NCBI RefSeq assembly: GCF_020524885.1
Contig: NZ_JAIVKJ010000004.1
Coordinates: forward strand, 62,001 to 126,000
Length of the DNA: 64,000 bases
Source: Microbulbifer elongatus
Lineage (GTDB): Bacteria > Pseudomonadota > Gammaproteobacteria > Pseudomonadales > Cellvibrionaceae
Direction of reading: 5' to 3'
Shown: piece after piece, positions 49,635-58,536 of the stretch
How the letters are laid out: each line of letters opens with the position of its first letter
Numbering within the stretch: position 1 is the first letter of the stretch
The notes under the pieces: generated by a model
What the model was told of the DNA's origin: nothing
The model's database searches: none
The model's input: only the letters and a program-made list of their open reading frames with translations
Program-made: the position numbers and the translations under genes

Positions 49635-51953
49635 ATGGGAGTTTTCAACGCCGCCCTTTTTCCGTGTTTCCTCCGCAGTTGCGCCCTCATCGTACGTGCC
49701 TTATCCGTTTGTCTGTGTCTGTTTTGCCTGCTGGTTCCTTCTTTTGCCGGCGCGCAACTTCCCACCACCAAGCCGAAAGAATTTTCCCCGGTAATACCTG
49801 ACTTCAATAGCCTTGCAGCCGACTGGTGGACACAGTGGCCGGATGCCACCCTCGAGCAGCGCGATCAATGGTTGGCTGAAGTGGACAAGGCCTGGAAGGA
49901 GTGGAGCGCGACATTGCCGGAAGAGGGGGAGCTTGCCGATGATATTGCGACCGTCAATCAGCGGCTCGAAGGTATCCGCAAAATCTGGGCGAAACGCGAG
50001 GGGCTGAAAAAGGTCGGTGTCCTGCCGGAAATCGCCTTCCCTCCGAATCCGACGGTATTGCAGTGGGCAGAGTCGGACGCGGGCGTTATTCGCGGCAAGC
50101 AACGGTATGACGGCCTTAAGCTTGAAAAGTCGCAGATGGACGAGAGCGTTGATCTGTCGCTCAACCGCCTGCGGGAAACAGCCGGTGCGCTGCGGGATAA
50201 GCATCGTTCGAACCCGGGCTTTGCTAAGGCCACAGTGAATTTATTTCAGGCCCAGATAAATCATCTGCTGGTGCTGGAAGAGCAGAGCATGCTGATGGAG
50301 CAGCTGACGGCCTGGGGCGATGAATTGAAGTACGCCGACGGGGAGTTGACCCGGATGCTGAAGGAGTTGCAGTTCAGCAGTGAAGCGGCAGAGAAGCTGG
50401 CGGCGGCACGTACCGAGGAAAAGTCGAATCTCGAAGAACTGACGCGGGAGCGCAGTGACTCTCGCGATCTGATTTTTGAAAGCGCTGATGCTGCCGTCAC
50501 CATGGCACAGCAGATCCAGATGATGATCTACAACGTTGAGGCACTGGAGAATCGCCTGCAGCTGCGCAAGCAGGAGCTGCTATTGGCAATGAACAGTGTG
50601 CTGGACGCTGACGGCTCCGATGAAAAACTCTCAGTCAGTAAAGACCTGGTGAACAACGCGGTAACCATACGTGAAAACCTGGTGCGGCAGTTGAACGTGC
50701 GCCAGCGCCAGATTGTCGCTTGGGTAGGAGAAGATTCCCAAGCCATGCGCAAATGGTGGCGGCAGTTTGAGAAAGTTGCCAGTGGTCTCGGTCGCGTGCG
50801 TGACCTTACCGAGGATGTGAAGCGCTACGAGGCCGCACAACTGTTTGTGTACCAGCGCCAGCAGGGCTGGTGGAGCACCATGGGCAATCGCCTCCTGCTG
50901 CAGCTTCAGGAAGTGCGCACGGGCTGGCGCAATCTCGCCAATTACGAGCTGTTTGCCATTAGCGAGCAGCCGATCACCCTGAAAGACATCGCCAAGATGA
51001 TTCTGGTGATTCTTGCCGCCTGGGCCTGTTCGCGGATATTGAATTGGGTGCTGCGGCGGATGGTGCATAAAAACCGCACCAGTGAGCAGGGGGCTTACAC
51101 CCTGTGGCGTATCCTCAATTACTGTATTGTCCTTATCACCTTCATTATCCTGCTCGCTATGGTGGGGCTGGACACCTCGAAGCTGACGTTGATCGCTGGC
51201 GCGCTTTCCGTGGGTATTGGCTTTGGCATGCAGGCGATTTTCTCCAACTTTATCTCCGGCATCATTTTGCTGTTTGAGCAGCCACTGCGGGTGGGAGATC
51301 TGGTCGAACTGGAATCTGGGGTCTTCGGGCGTATCCGCGATATCAATGTGCGCTCCACGCGTATTACGACCCGCGACAACGTGGATATCCTTGTCCCCAA
51401 TTCAGAATTTGTCACTGGTCGCGTCACCAACCATACCCTGGAAGACCCGGTGCGGCGCATTCATGTCATGTTTGGTGTTGCCTACGGCACCGACCCGGAA
51501 GTAGTGCGCGAAGCGGCGATGGCAGCGGCGGAGCGGGTGCCAGTGACGTTCACCAACTGGCAGCGCAAGACCGAGGTTTGGCTTGCCGGTTTCGGCGATA
51601 GCTCGCTGGACTTCAAGCTGGTGGTTTGGGTCAACAGTAATGCGGTGTCATCCCTGGGTGATCTCACTGCGCTGTATAACATCGAACTGTTGCGGGAATT
51701 CAATGAGCGGGATATCGAGATTCCCTTTCCCCAGCGGGATCTTCACGTGCGCAGTTGGGGTGAATCTGTTCCCGCGGCGGCGGCCGTGGGGCTGGCGAGT
51801 TCGCAGCCGGCGGACAGTCAGGCCGCAGAACGCCGGGGCTCAGCGGGCGCCGAAGACTGGCCGGGCGCCGGCGGCGAAGATGCCGCCGACGGAGAGGGCG
51901 GCGCTGACGGGGCAGGCGGTGGAGGTGATGACGGCGGTTCCCCCAGCCACTGA
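49635..51953 (+). CDS. MscS/MscK-like mechanosensitive ion channel with long periplasmic domain
   Basis: 772 aa. After a signal peptide (LSVCLCLFCLLVPSFAGA) comes a periplasmic coiled-coil domain of about 400 residues. Three or four membrane helices follow, then the MscS pore helix and beta domain (LIAGALSVGIGFGMQAIFSN, FISGIILLFEQPLRVGDLVE). It would release solutes under hypo-osmotic stress. The C-terminus beyond the MscS domain is a Gly/Ala/Asp-rich low-complexity tail (GGEDAADGEGGADGAGGGG), likely disordered. No close operon partner. Confidence 0.9.
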   Translation: MGVFNAALFPCFLRSCALIVRALSVCLCLFCLLVPSFAGAQLPTTKPKEFSPVIPDFNSLAADWWTQWPDATLEQRDQWLAEVDKAWKEWSATLPEEGELADDIATVNQRLEGIRKIWAKREGLKKVGVLPEIAFPPNPTVLQWAESDAGVIRGKQRYDGLKLEKSQMDESVDLSLNRLRETAGALRDKHRSNPGFAKATVNLFQAQINHLLVLEEQSMLMEQLTAWGDELKYADGELTRMLKELQFSSEAAEKLAAARTEEKSNLEELTRERSDSRDLIFESADAAVTMAQQIQMMIYNVEALENRLQLRKQELLLAMNSVLDADGSDEKLSVSKDLVNNAVTIRENLVRQLNVRQRQIVAWVGEDSQAMRKWWRQFEKVASGLGRVRDLTEDVKRYEAAQLFVYQRQQGWWSTMGNRLLLQLQEVRTGWRNLANYELFAISEQPITLKDIAKMILVILAAWACSRILNWVLRRMVHKNRTSEQGAYTLWRILNYCIVLITFIILLAMVGLDTSKLTLIAGALSVGIGFGMQAIFSNFISGIILLFEQPLRVGDLVELESGVFGRIRDINVRSTRITTRDNVDILVPNSEFVTGRVTNHTLEDPVRRIHVMFGVAYGTDPEVVREAAMAAAERVPVTFTNWQRKTEVWLAGFGDSSLDFKLVVWVNSNAVSSLGDLTALYNIELLREFNERDIEIPFPQRDLHVRSWGESVPAAAAVGLASSQPADSQAAERRGSAGAEDWPGAGGEDAADGEGGADGAGGGGDDGGSPSH

Positions 51954-52087
51954 CGCGTTCGGCCACCTTTTTGCCCAAAATACCGCCAGCGGGGCTGTTC
52001 ATAATCTCCAGCCGCTGTATTCTGAGTGGCTCGAATGGATCACCGGTGTTGATCACTCCAAATCGCAACTGAGTCGCAGGTCCGCCC

Positions 52088-53494
52088 TTGCTGATTATCC
52101 CCATCCAGAACAAGCCTGACTGGCGTCGCCCGCCTCTGGTTTGTTTTGCGCTGATTCTGGTCAATCTTCTGGTCTTCGTGCTCTATCAGAGTGGCGATGA
52201 GGCCCGCTGGCAGGTGGCTGAGGAGTATTACTTCTCCAGTGGCCTTCCGGTGCTCGAGGAGCAGCTGTTCTACGAGTTTGTGGATGCGGAAAAACCCGAG
52301 TGGCGTACCCTGGCCCAGGGCGCGGGGGAAGAGTTCATCTACGAGCAGCTGTTGTGGAGCCACGAGTTCCACGACTGGTTGATGCCTCAGTTGGCCGCCG
52401 AGGGTGAGCAGCTGTGGCTCGATCAGCGCCACCAGTTCAGTGCGCTGCGGGATCGCCTGTCCAGTTTTGCCTATGGGCTTACTCCTGCGGAGCCAACGCT
52501 GCAAGGGCTGTTTGGGCATATGTTCTTGCACGGTAGCTGGGAGCACTTACTGGGCAATATGATTTTTCTGCTCCTGTTCGGGTTGTCGGTCGAGTTGGCG
52601 TTGGGAGCCACCTGGTTTATCGGCCTGTACCTGCTCGGCGGCCTCGCCGCTGCCGGCCTGCATATGGGCGTGGAAGCCGGGAGTATGATGCCGGTGATCG
52701 GCGCCTCCGGTGCGGTCTCTGCGGTAATGGGTATGTTTGTGGCGGTTTACGGCGTGCGCCGTCTGCGCTTCTTTTACACCCTCGGTTTTGCCTTCGGGGA
52801 ATTCACCGCTCCCGCCCTACTGGTATTGCCGCTGTGGTTGGGCAAGGAGGTTTTCGGGTATTTCTTCGGCAGCGACAATATTGCTTACTGGGCGCACTTT
52901 GGTGGACTGGTAGCCGGTTTTGTGTGCACGATGGCTCTGATCCGACTGCGCCCCAGCCGCGAGATCCACGTCGAAGAGGACTTGCCCCCCTCACCGGAGC
53001 AGATGGCGCTTGCGCGTATCGAATCCCTGCAGAACAGTGGCAAACTAGTGGAGGCAGGGCAGGCGGCCGCCAGTGCACGGCGCCAGCATCCACAATCCCT
53101 TCCCTTGATTCACAAATCCATTGAGCTGAGCGCGCTGGCGCCGCAGAGCGAAGCGCACCACCGGGCCTGGTTGGCCCTGTTTGCTCTCGCTCGAATTCCT
53201 GAGCAGGACTTTGCACCGGTCGCCCGCGGTCTGGAGGAGTATCTGCAGCGCGCCGGCGAACCGCGTGCACTGAACGCGCGCGTGTGCCTGCTGCTGGCGC
53301 AGCGGGCGGCGAAAGAGAAACACTGGGTGCTGGTGGAGCGTCTGCTGCAGCGGCTGCAGCAGACCGAGCAGCGCCATCCGTTAATGGCGCGCCTGGCCAA
53401 TGGCCTGGTGGAACATTACCGCCGCAGCGGTGACGAAGAGCGCGCGCGCAAGGCACTGCAAATAGCCCGCACCTTGCAGCCCTCAGCGATTTAA
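52088..53494 (+). CDS. Rhomboid-family intramembrane serine protease with TPR-like C-terminus
   Basis: 468 aa. The frame opens only after a stop at 52070, and the sole sensible start is TTG at 52088 (MLIIPIQNKPDW). One membrane helix, a hydrophilic insert of about 100 residues, then the rhomboid core: GHMFLHGSWEHLLGNM, nucleophile Ser207 in GASG and catalytic His270 in WAHFGGLVAGF. Residues about 300-468 form helical TPR-like repeats in the cytosol. It cleaves membrane proteins; targets unknown. Its stop codon overlaps the stop of the opposite gene by 3 nt. Confidence 0.88.
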   Translation: MLIIPIQNKPDWRRPPLVCFALILVNLLVFVLYQSGDEARWQVAEEYYFSSGLPVLEEQLFYEFVDAEKPEWRTLAQGAGEEFIYEQLLWSHEFHDWLMPQLAAEGEQLWLDQRHQFSALRDRLSSFAYGLTPAEPTLQGLFGHMFLHGSWEHLLGNMIFLLLFGLSVELALGATWFIGLYLLGGLAAAGLHMGVEAGSMMPVIGASGAVSAVMGMFVAVYGVRRLRFFYTLGFAFGEFTAPALLVLPLWLGKEVFGYFFGSDNIAYWAHFGGLVAGFVCTMALIRLRPSREIHVEEDLPPSPEQMALARIESLQNSGKLVEAGQAAASARRQHPQSLPLIHKSIELSALAPQSEAHHRAWLALFALARIPEQDFAPVARGLEEYLQRAGEPRALNARVCLLLAQRAAKEKHWVLVERLLQRLQQTEQRHPLMARLANGLVEHYRRSGDEERARKALQIARTLQPSAI

Positions 53495-54921
53495 GCTGGT
53501 TGTGCGCGTTTTTCTGCAGACAGGATTGCCTGCAGTTGCTTCACCTCACCCAATACACTGCTGTTTGGAAATTTCTTCTGTACAAACGCCAGCAACTTGC
53601 GGCTGTTATCCGTGCGGTTGAAACCATCCATATAGATTTTCGCCAGTAACAGGTAGGCTCGGTCCAGCCGCGTGTAGTCCGGGTCTTCCTTGTGCAGGTT
53701 GTTGATCAATGCCAGTGCAGGCTTGAACTGGCGTTGTTGGTACAGCGCCTCCGCTAGCTGATGTCGCAAGAGCGATTTGTCGATTGCCGGGGCGCCCTGA
53801 CTGCTGGCAATGGCCAGATACATTTCCGCGGCCTTGTGTGCATGATTCAGTTTAACCAGGCGCTCGAGTAGGTGGGGCCCCAGTTCCCGCAGCGCCTTTT
53901 TGTCGTCGGTTGCCAGCAGTAGGCGCACATAGCGCTCATTGAGTGCAATATTGTCCGGTTGCTCGCGCAGCACTTTCACCAGCGTCTTGCGCGCTTCATC
54001 GTGGCGGCCCTCGCGCAACAGGATCCCGGTGTCCGCCAGTGCCTTAAGGCGATCGAATTCCCGCTCTTCGAGAAACTCTTCAGTTTCCACCTGCGCAATA
54101 ACACCCAGTTTGCGTTGCCGGGTCAGGCAGATGTAACCCATCATGGCACTGGTGACGATGGAGAAGTAACTGGTGATAAACGCCAGTAGCGGTAACAGCA
54201 TCCACGCGGGAATTTTCTCCATCACCACCGGTAGCAGATAGGCGGGTGCAGCGGATACCGCGCTGGTGGAGAGCCACAGCAGCCAGTATGGCCAGCCGAT
54301 AATCAGGGTGAACTGCAGCAACTTCAGTGGATTTACCGCCGCGCGCATGCTGTGCTCCAGTGCCAGCACGATCATGGCGGCGGGTGCCAGCAGTGACAGG
54401 GCGATTGAATACACCTGCACCGCGCTCTCTCCCATCCCGGCAAACAACATGCCCACACCACCAGCCACGAGAATCATGCCAATGACTTTTGCGAAGATCG
54501 CTGCGCTGCGCCCATCCTGGGCGTCGCCGAACGTCGGCGCATTCATTTGCCCGCTGGCGAGCTTTTCGATCACCAGCAGGTTGTAGCGCATCACTACCGC
54601 GAGCGTTGCCACAAACACGAAAATCGACAGCAGGCCCAACCCTGTCATGGCCAGCGCTGCCACCGCACAGATGGCTGAAACTGTCAGTGGCCCGGCGGTA
54701 AGGGCGTAGCGGAAGTAGAAGGGTGCCATCTGCCAGAAAGGTTTCGCCTTGTTGCTCGCGGCGATGTTTTCCAGCCGGTTATTGCACAGGATGCACTTGG
54801 GAGTGGACTTGAAGTAGTTGTCCAGCGAGCCAGGGACGCAGTTACTGCAATAGTCTTTGCTGCAGCCGGTGCATTGCCAGATGGCACCTGCTCCGGAGTG
54901 GTAGTGGCAGTTTGTTCCCAT
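53491..54921 (-). CDS. Zinc-binding (B-box-like) polytopic membrane protein with TPR domain
   Basis: 476 aa from the ATG at 54921, preceded by GGGGAT. The frame is open further upstream but that part is atypical. The N-terminal cysteine/histidine cluster reads CHYHSGAGAIWQCTGCSKDYCSNC followed by CILC, here CHYHSG...CTGC...YCSNC...CILC, resembling a B-box zinc fold. Six or so membrane helices follow (about 85-310) and then a cytoplasmic TPR region with EGRHDEARKTLVKVLREQP. Function unknown. It shares the TPR-after-membrane layout with the convergent rhomboid. Confidence 0.78.
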   Translation of the reverse strand: MGTNCHYHSGAGAIWQCTGCSKDYCSNCVPGSLDNYFKSTPKCILCNNRLENIAASNKAKPFWQMAPFYFRYALTAGPLTVSAICAVAALAMTGLGLLSIFVFVATLAVVMRYNLLVIEKLASGQMNAPTFGDAQDGRSAAIFAKVIGMILVAGGVGMLFAGMGESAVQVYSIALSLLAPAAMIVLALEHSMRAAVNPLKLLQFTLIIGWPYWLLWLSTSAVSAAPAYLLPVVMEKIPAWMLLPLLAFITSYFSIVTSAMMGYICLTRQRKLGVIAQVETEEFLEEREFDRLKALADTGILLREGRHDEARKTLVKVLREQPDNIALNERYVRLLLATDDKKALRELGPHLLERLVKLNHAHKAAEMYLAIASSQGAPAIDKSLLRHQLAEALYQQRQFKPALALINNLHKEDPDYTRLDRAYLLLAKIYMDGFNRTDNSRKLLAFVQKKFPNSSVLGEVKQLQAILSAEKRAQPA

Positions 54922-55024
54922 ACTGTTATCCCCAAGCGTCCTTGTCGTTGTTTTTAGCCAGCAGAGTGTATCGGCACTTTTACCAGTGGCGCAAACCGCC
55001 TCCCCCGGCGGCGTAAACCCACAC

Positions 55025-55053
55025 TTGCAGCCTGCTAGAATGACCCCAATATT
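55025..55053 (+). promoter_or_regulatory. Candidate promoter for pepB
   Basis: TTGCAG (55025-55030), 17 nt, AATATT (55048-55053), about 48 nt before the pepB ATG. Confidence 0.3.
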
Positions 55054-55100
55054 GTGTGTTCTATATCTCAAAAATCGACAAAATCTGACAAGGTGTATAA

Positions 55101-56390
55101 ATGACAACTGCGATGCAGGTACGGCTGGACAATACCGAGGCGGCGGAACACTGGGGTAAGAATGCTCTGTTGAGTTTCAGCGAAAGTGATGCCTGTATTC
55201 ACGCCACCGAGGCTACCGGTGGTACCCTGGTAGCCGTACAGCGCGCTGCGCGTCGTCTGGATGGCATGGGGGTGGCGGACATTGTTCTCACCGGTGATCG
55301 CTGGGACCTGGAGAGCCGCTGGAGCTTCTGGGCCGGTTATTACAACCCGAACCGCAAGAGCACCCTGGACTGGGGCATCGGTGATGGTGAGGAACGTAAA
55401 GAGCTGGATGCGCGCAAGGCCGCCAGCCTGTGGGTGCGGGAAATTACCAATGGCTCACCGGAAAACGTCTTCCCCCGGGCGCTGGCCGAAAGCGCCGCCG
55501 ACATGTTGCAAAAGCTGGCGCCCGATGCGGTGAGCTACCGTATCGTGCACGGTGACGAGTTGCTCGACGAAGGCTATATGGGAATCTACAACGTCGGTCG
55601 TGGCAGCGTGCGCGGCGGTGCCATGCTGCAGCTCGACTACAACCCCACGGGCAATGCGGATGCCGAGGTGGACATCTGCCTGGTGGGCAAGGGCATTACC
55701 TTTGATTCCGGTGGTTACAGCATCAAGCCCTCTGCAGGTATGGCTCATATGAAATCCGATATGGGCGGTGCGGCGATGGTCTCCGGCGGTCTTGCGCTGG
55801 CCATTGCACGCGGGCTGAAAAAGCGTGTGAAACTCTATCTCTGCTGCGCCGAAAACCTGATTTCCGGCCATGCCTTCAAGCTCGGTGACGTTATCCGCTA
55901 TAAAAATGGCGTGACCGCGGAAATTCTGAACACGGATGCGGAAGGGCGACTGGTGCTGGCGGATGGTCTCATCGAAGCCAGCGAACAGAACCCTCGTATT
56001 ATTCTCGATGCGGCAACCTTAACCGGTGCGGCGAAAATGGCAGTGGGTCGCGATTACAATTCGGTGTTGAGTCTCGAAGACGAGATGGCTGAAAAGGTTT
56101 TGAGCGCGGCAAAATCTGAAAACGAAAAAGCCTGGCGTTTGCCGCTGGAAAAATTCCATCTGGAGCAGATCCCTTCGGGCTTCGCGGAGATCGCCAACGT
56201 GGGTATGGATGGCACGCCTGGTGCTTCAACTGCAGCGGCATTCCTGGCCAAGTTTGTGCGGGATGAAGGTCGCGGCTGGGTGCATATGGATCTTTCCGGT
56301 TCTTACCTGCCTGGTCCGAATGATCAGTGGGCACAGGGAGCCAAGGGGCACGGGTTCCGTACCATTGCTCGGTTCCTGTTGGATAACTGA
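55101..56390 (+). CDS. pepB: Leucyl aminopeptidase family enzyme PepB
   Basis: 429 aa, an M17 cytosolic aminopeptidase using two metals. The signature NTDAEGRLVLADG is intact, as are the metal ligands in VGKGITFDSGGYSIKPS (Lys, Asp) and MKSDMGGAA. The C-terminal G-P-N-D-Q-W-A-Q-G segment (LPGPNDQWAQGAKGHGFRT) is PepB-like, and the length equals E. coli PepB rather than the longer PepA. The AAGGTG ribosome site precedes the ATG. Confidence 0.93.
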   Translation: MTTAMQVRLDNTEAAEHWGKNALLSFSESDACIHATEATGGTLVAVQRAARRLDGMGVADIVLTGDRWDLESRWSFWAGYYNPNRKSTLDWGIGDGEERKELDARKAASLWVREITNGSPENVFPRALAESAADMLQKLAPDAVSYRIVHGDELLDEGYMGIYNVGRGSVRGGAMLQLDYNPTGNADAEVDICLVGKGITFDSGGYSIKPSAGMAHMKSDMGGAAMVSGGLALAIARGLKKRVKLYLCCAENLISGHAFKLGDVIRYKNGVTAEILNTDAEGRLVLADGLIEASEQNPRIILDAATLTGAAKMAVGRDYNSVLSLEDEMAEKVLSAAKSENEKAWRLPLEKFHLEQIPSGFAEIANVGMDGTPGASTAAAFLAKFVRDEGRGWVHMDLSGSYLPGPNDQWAQGAKGHGFRTIARFLLDN

Positions 56391-56430
56391 TTGGCTGCGC
56401 AAGGTTTTGTGAAAACCACTTAGTAGTTTG

Positions 56431-56578
56431 GTGGCGGCGGAGCACCGGGGGAGGGTTTTCAGGACCACTGTAAACCCATCCATGGGCGCTGCGGCGGCGA
56501 CGTGGCCCGGCCGCTTCAGCGCGGTGCCTTCGGCCCCTGTCGCCGACGCTTTTGAAAACAGATCCCCGTCACTCTGCC
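56431..56578 (+). repeat. Structured palindromic intergenic repeat, copy F (degenerate, enlarged loop)
   Basis: The outer arms (56437-56464 and 56550-56578) pair imperfectly (GGGTTTTCAGGA against TTTTGAAAACAG). The small hairpin CCCA-tcca-TGGG is kept. The inner stem GCGGCGGCGAC/GTCGCCGACGC is kept but its loop has grown from 5-6 nt to about 38 nt of C/G-rich sequence. The left flank GTGGCGG and right flank TGCCTTCGATTCG match copy C. It lies between pepB and the small membrane protein. Confidence 0.82.
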
Positions 56579-56624
56579 TTCGATTCGGAGCTTGGCGGTT
56601 TATTAGATTAATTGGAAAAAGGCT

Positions 56625-56822
56625 ATGGAAGAGTATCAAGTGATGATCCAGTCGCGGGAATGGCTGGTCGGGTGGGGAACCCTCTCTCTGATTAATGCAG
56701 GTCTGGCGCAGGGGAAAAATCGTAGTGGCTTGATCTGGTGGGTTTTGAGCTTGATATTTGGCCCGCTGGCGACATTGGTTCTCGTGTTGCTCAGCAAGGC
56801 TCCAGCCAAATTACACGATTAA
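56625..56822 (+). CDS. Small single- or two-helix membrane protein
   Basis: 65 aa. After a polar start comes GWGTLSLINAGLAQGKNRSG and then a strongly hydrophobic helix (LIWWVLSLIFGPLATLVLVL) near the C-terminus. The run INAGLAQGKNRSG-WW-FGPLATL resembles small proteins seen beside other genes in Gammaproteobacteria; I do not know a function. ATG 56643 is an alternative start. A bidirectional terminator follows it. Confidence 0.65.
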   Translation: MEEYQVMIQSREWLVGWGTLSLINAGLAQGKNRSGLIWWVLSLIFGPLATLVLVLLSKAPAKLHD

Positions 56823-56857
56823 TTCCGAAGTAATCGGGATACGTAGTTCCTCAAAAC

Positions 56858-56886
56858 AAAAAAACCGGCACAAGGCCGGTTTTTTA
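56858..56886. terminator. Bidirectional intrinsic terminator
   Basis: AAAAACCGGC-acaag-GCCGGTTTTTT lies between the small membrane protein and uxaA (convergent). T tracts occur on both strands. Confidence 0.92.
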
Positions 56887-56902
56887 CATTTAAGAGCGGG
56901 CT

Positions 56903-58426
56903 TTAAACCACCGCCCCAATATGCCAGGGCGCAAACTCGTTATCCCCGTAATCCAGCTTTTCACTGGCACTCTTCTCGCCGGAAGCAATCGCGAGCACAT
57001 GCTGGAAAATCATCTCGCCGCATTCCGCTACGGAATAGCGCTTGTCGAGGATGCCACCGCAATCAATATCCATATCCTCACGCATACGCTCGAACAGGTT
57101 TGAATTGCTCGCCAGCTTGATGCTCGGAACCGGTTTGCCGCCGAAGGCAGAGCCGCGGCCGGTGGTAAAGCAAACCACGTTCGCACCGCTCGCCACCTGG
57201 CCGGTAACAGAAACCGGATCAAAGCCCGGGCTATCCATAAATACCAGGCCTTTCCTGCGCACTTGCTCTGCGTACAGGTAAACATCCTGCAGCGCCGTAG
57301 TGCCACCCTTGGCTTGCGCGCCGAGCGATTTTTCCGCGATGGTGGTGAGGCCGCCAGCCTTGTTGCCCGGCGATGGGTTGTTGTTCAGCTCAACACCGTT
57401 GATTTGAGTGTAGTGCTCCCACCACTTGATACGATCAACCAGCTTTTGTGCCACTTCGGGAGAGCAGGCGCGGCGAGTCAGCAAATGTTCCGCACCGTAA
57501 ATTTCGGGCGTCTCCGAATAAATAACCGTGCCGCCCTGCCGCACCAGAATATCGGCTGCTGCACCCAGGCCTGCGTTCGCAGTAATGCCGGAGTAGGCAT
57601 CGCTGCCGCCACACTGGACAGCCAGTGTGAGTTCAGATGCGGGAACCGGTTCGCGTTCACAGGCATTCGCGGCGGGGAGCATTTCGGTCAGGCGTTCAAT
57701 ACCAGCTTCGATGGCAGCGCGGGTGCCGCCTTGCTGTTGGATGGTCATCACCTGGAAGCTGTCGCCTTCCTGCAGGCCGGTTTCGCGCATCAGGCTGGTG
57801 ATCTGCATTGCTTCGCAACCGAGGCCGATCAGCAGAACACCGGCGAAGTTCGGGTGGGCAATATAGCCGTGCAGAGTGCGCAGCAACGTCTGGTAGCCCT
57901 CGCCGGAAGTGGACATGCCGCAACCGCTGTCGTGCCCAAGTGCCACAATGCCATCGATATTCGGAAAATCACGCAGCTTGCCGCTATCGCGGAAGTGAGA
58001 GGCAATCGCGCGGGAAACGGTAACCGAACAATTAACCGTGGAAACTACTGCGAGGTAGTTGCGGGTGCCAGCCTTGCCACTCGGGCGGCGGTAACCCATA
58101 AAGGTGGCGCGGTCTTCCGGCGCCACCAGCTCGGTGGGGACATAGTCGCGGCAAAATTCGTGCGCAACCTCGTGGTTGCCCGCTTCCATGTTGAATTCGT
58201 GTACGTGGGTGCCGGGAGCAATATCCTCCCGCGCAAAGCCGATGACCTGGCCGTACTTGATAACGGCTTCACCAGAGCGGATCGTGCGCACGCAGACTTT
58301 GTGCATCGCCGGTACATCGGTAACCAGCGGCATCATGCTACCCGCCCAGTTCACCAGCGTGCCCGCGGGCAGGGGAACCTTGCTGACGGCGACGTTATCG
58401 TCGGTATGTATATGAATGAGATCCAT
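56903..58426 (-). CDS. uxaA: Altronate dehydratase (UxaA family)
   Basis: 507 aa. The N-terminal SAF domain (about 1-80, HIHTDDNVAVSKVPLPAG) precedes the UxaA core with the likely Fe-S/metal cysteines (HDSGCGMS, LIGLGCEAMQI, AVQCGGSDAYSG). It dehydrates D-altronate to 2-keto-3-deoxygluconate, the third step of galacturonate breakdown. The neighbours are a GntR regulator and a polygalacturonase. A galactarate-type substrate cannot be fully excluded. Two TTGGTAA sites lie upstream of its start. Confidence 0.92.
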   Translation of the reverse strand: MDLIHIHTDDNVAVSKVPLPAGTLVNWAGSMMPLVTDVPAMHKVCVRTIRSGEAVIKYGQVIGFAREDIAPGTHVHEFNMEAGNHEVAHEFCRDYVPTELVAPEDRATFMGYRRPSGKAGTRNYLAVVSTVNCSVTVSRAIASHFRDSGKLRDFPNIDGIVALGHDSGCGMSTSGEGYQTLLRTLHGYIAHPNFAGVLLIGLGCEAMQITSLMRETGLQEGDSFQVMTIQQQGGTRAAIEAGIERLTEMLPAANACEREPVPASELTLAVQCGGSDAYSGITANAGLGAAADILVRQGGTVIYSETPEIYGAEHLLTRRACSPEVAQKLVDRIKWWEHYTQINGVELNNNPSPGNKAGGLTTIAEKSLGAQAKGGTTALQDVYLYAEQVRRKGLVFMDSPGFDPVSVTGQVASGANVVCFTTGRGSAFGGKPVPSIKLASNSNLFERMREDMDIDCGGILDKRYSVAECGEMIFQHVLAIASGEKSASEKLDYGDNEFAPWHIGAVV

Positions 58427-58496
58427 CTTTTCCTGACTCCGCTAATTCGGACTCGCGGTCAGTTGTCGTTATGATTGGTTGCAATCTAACACTATA

Positions 58497-58536
58497 TTGG
58501 TAAGGCCGCAATCGAAAGGATAGTAGCATTTGGTAA
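58497..58536. promoter_or_regulatory. Two TTGGTAA sites upstream of uxaA
   Basis: TTGGTAA occurs at 58497-58503 and 58530-58536, spaced 33 bp (about three helical turns) in the 398-nt divergent gap between uxaA and the GntR gene. They match the half-site of UxuR/ExuR-type operators (TTGGT..ACCAA). The rest of the gap holds no supported gene. Confidence 0.5.

Noticed and set aside
19662..56578. The palindromic repeats as a CRISPR array or integron attC sites
   Set aside because: Copies are dispersed, not regularly spaced; there are no spacers, cas genes, integrase or GTTRRRY core sites.
19662..56578. The palindromic repeats as ordinary intrinsic terminators
   Set aside because: They have no T tract on either side, are far larger than terminators and carry internal conserved hairpins. 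They also occur upstream as well as downstream of genes.
57263..58474. A 403-codon plus-strand frame over uxaA
   Set aside because: Antisense shadow of a clear UxaA-family gene.
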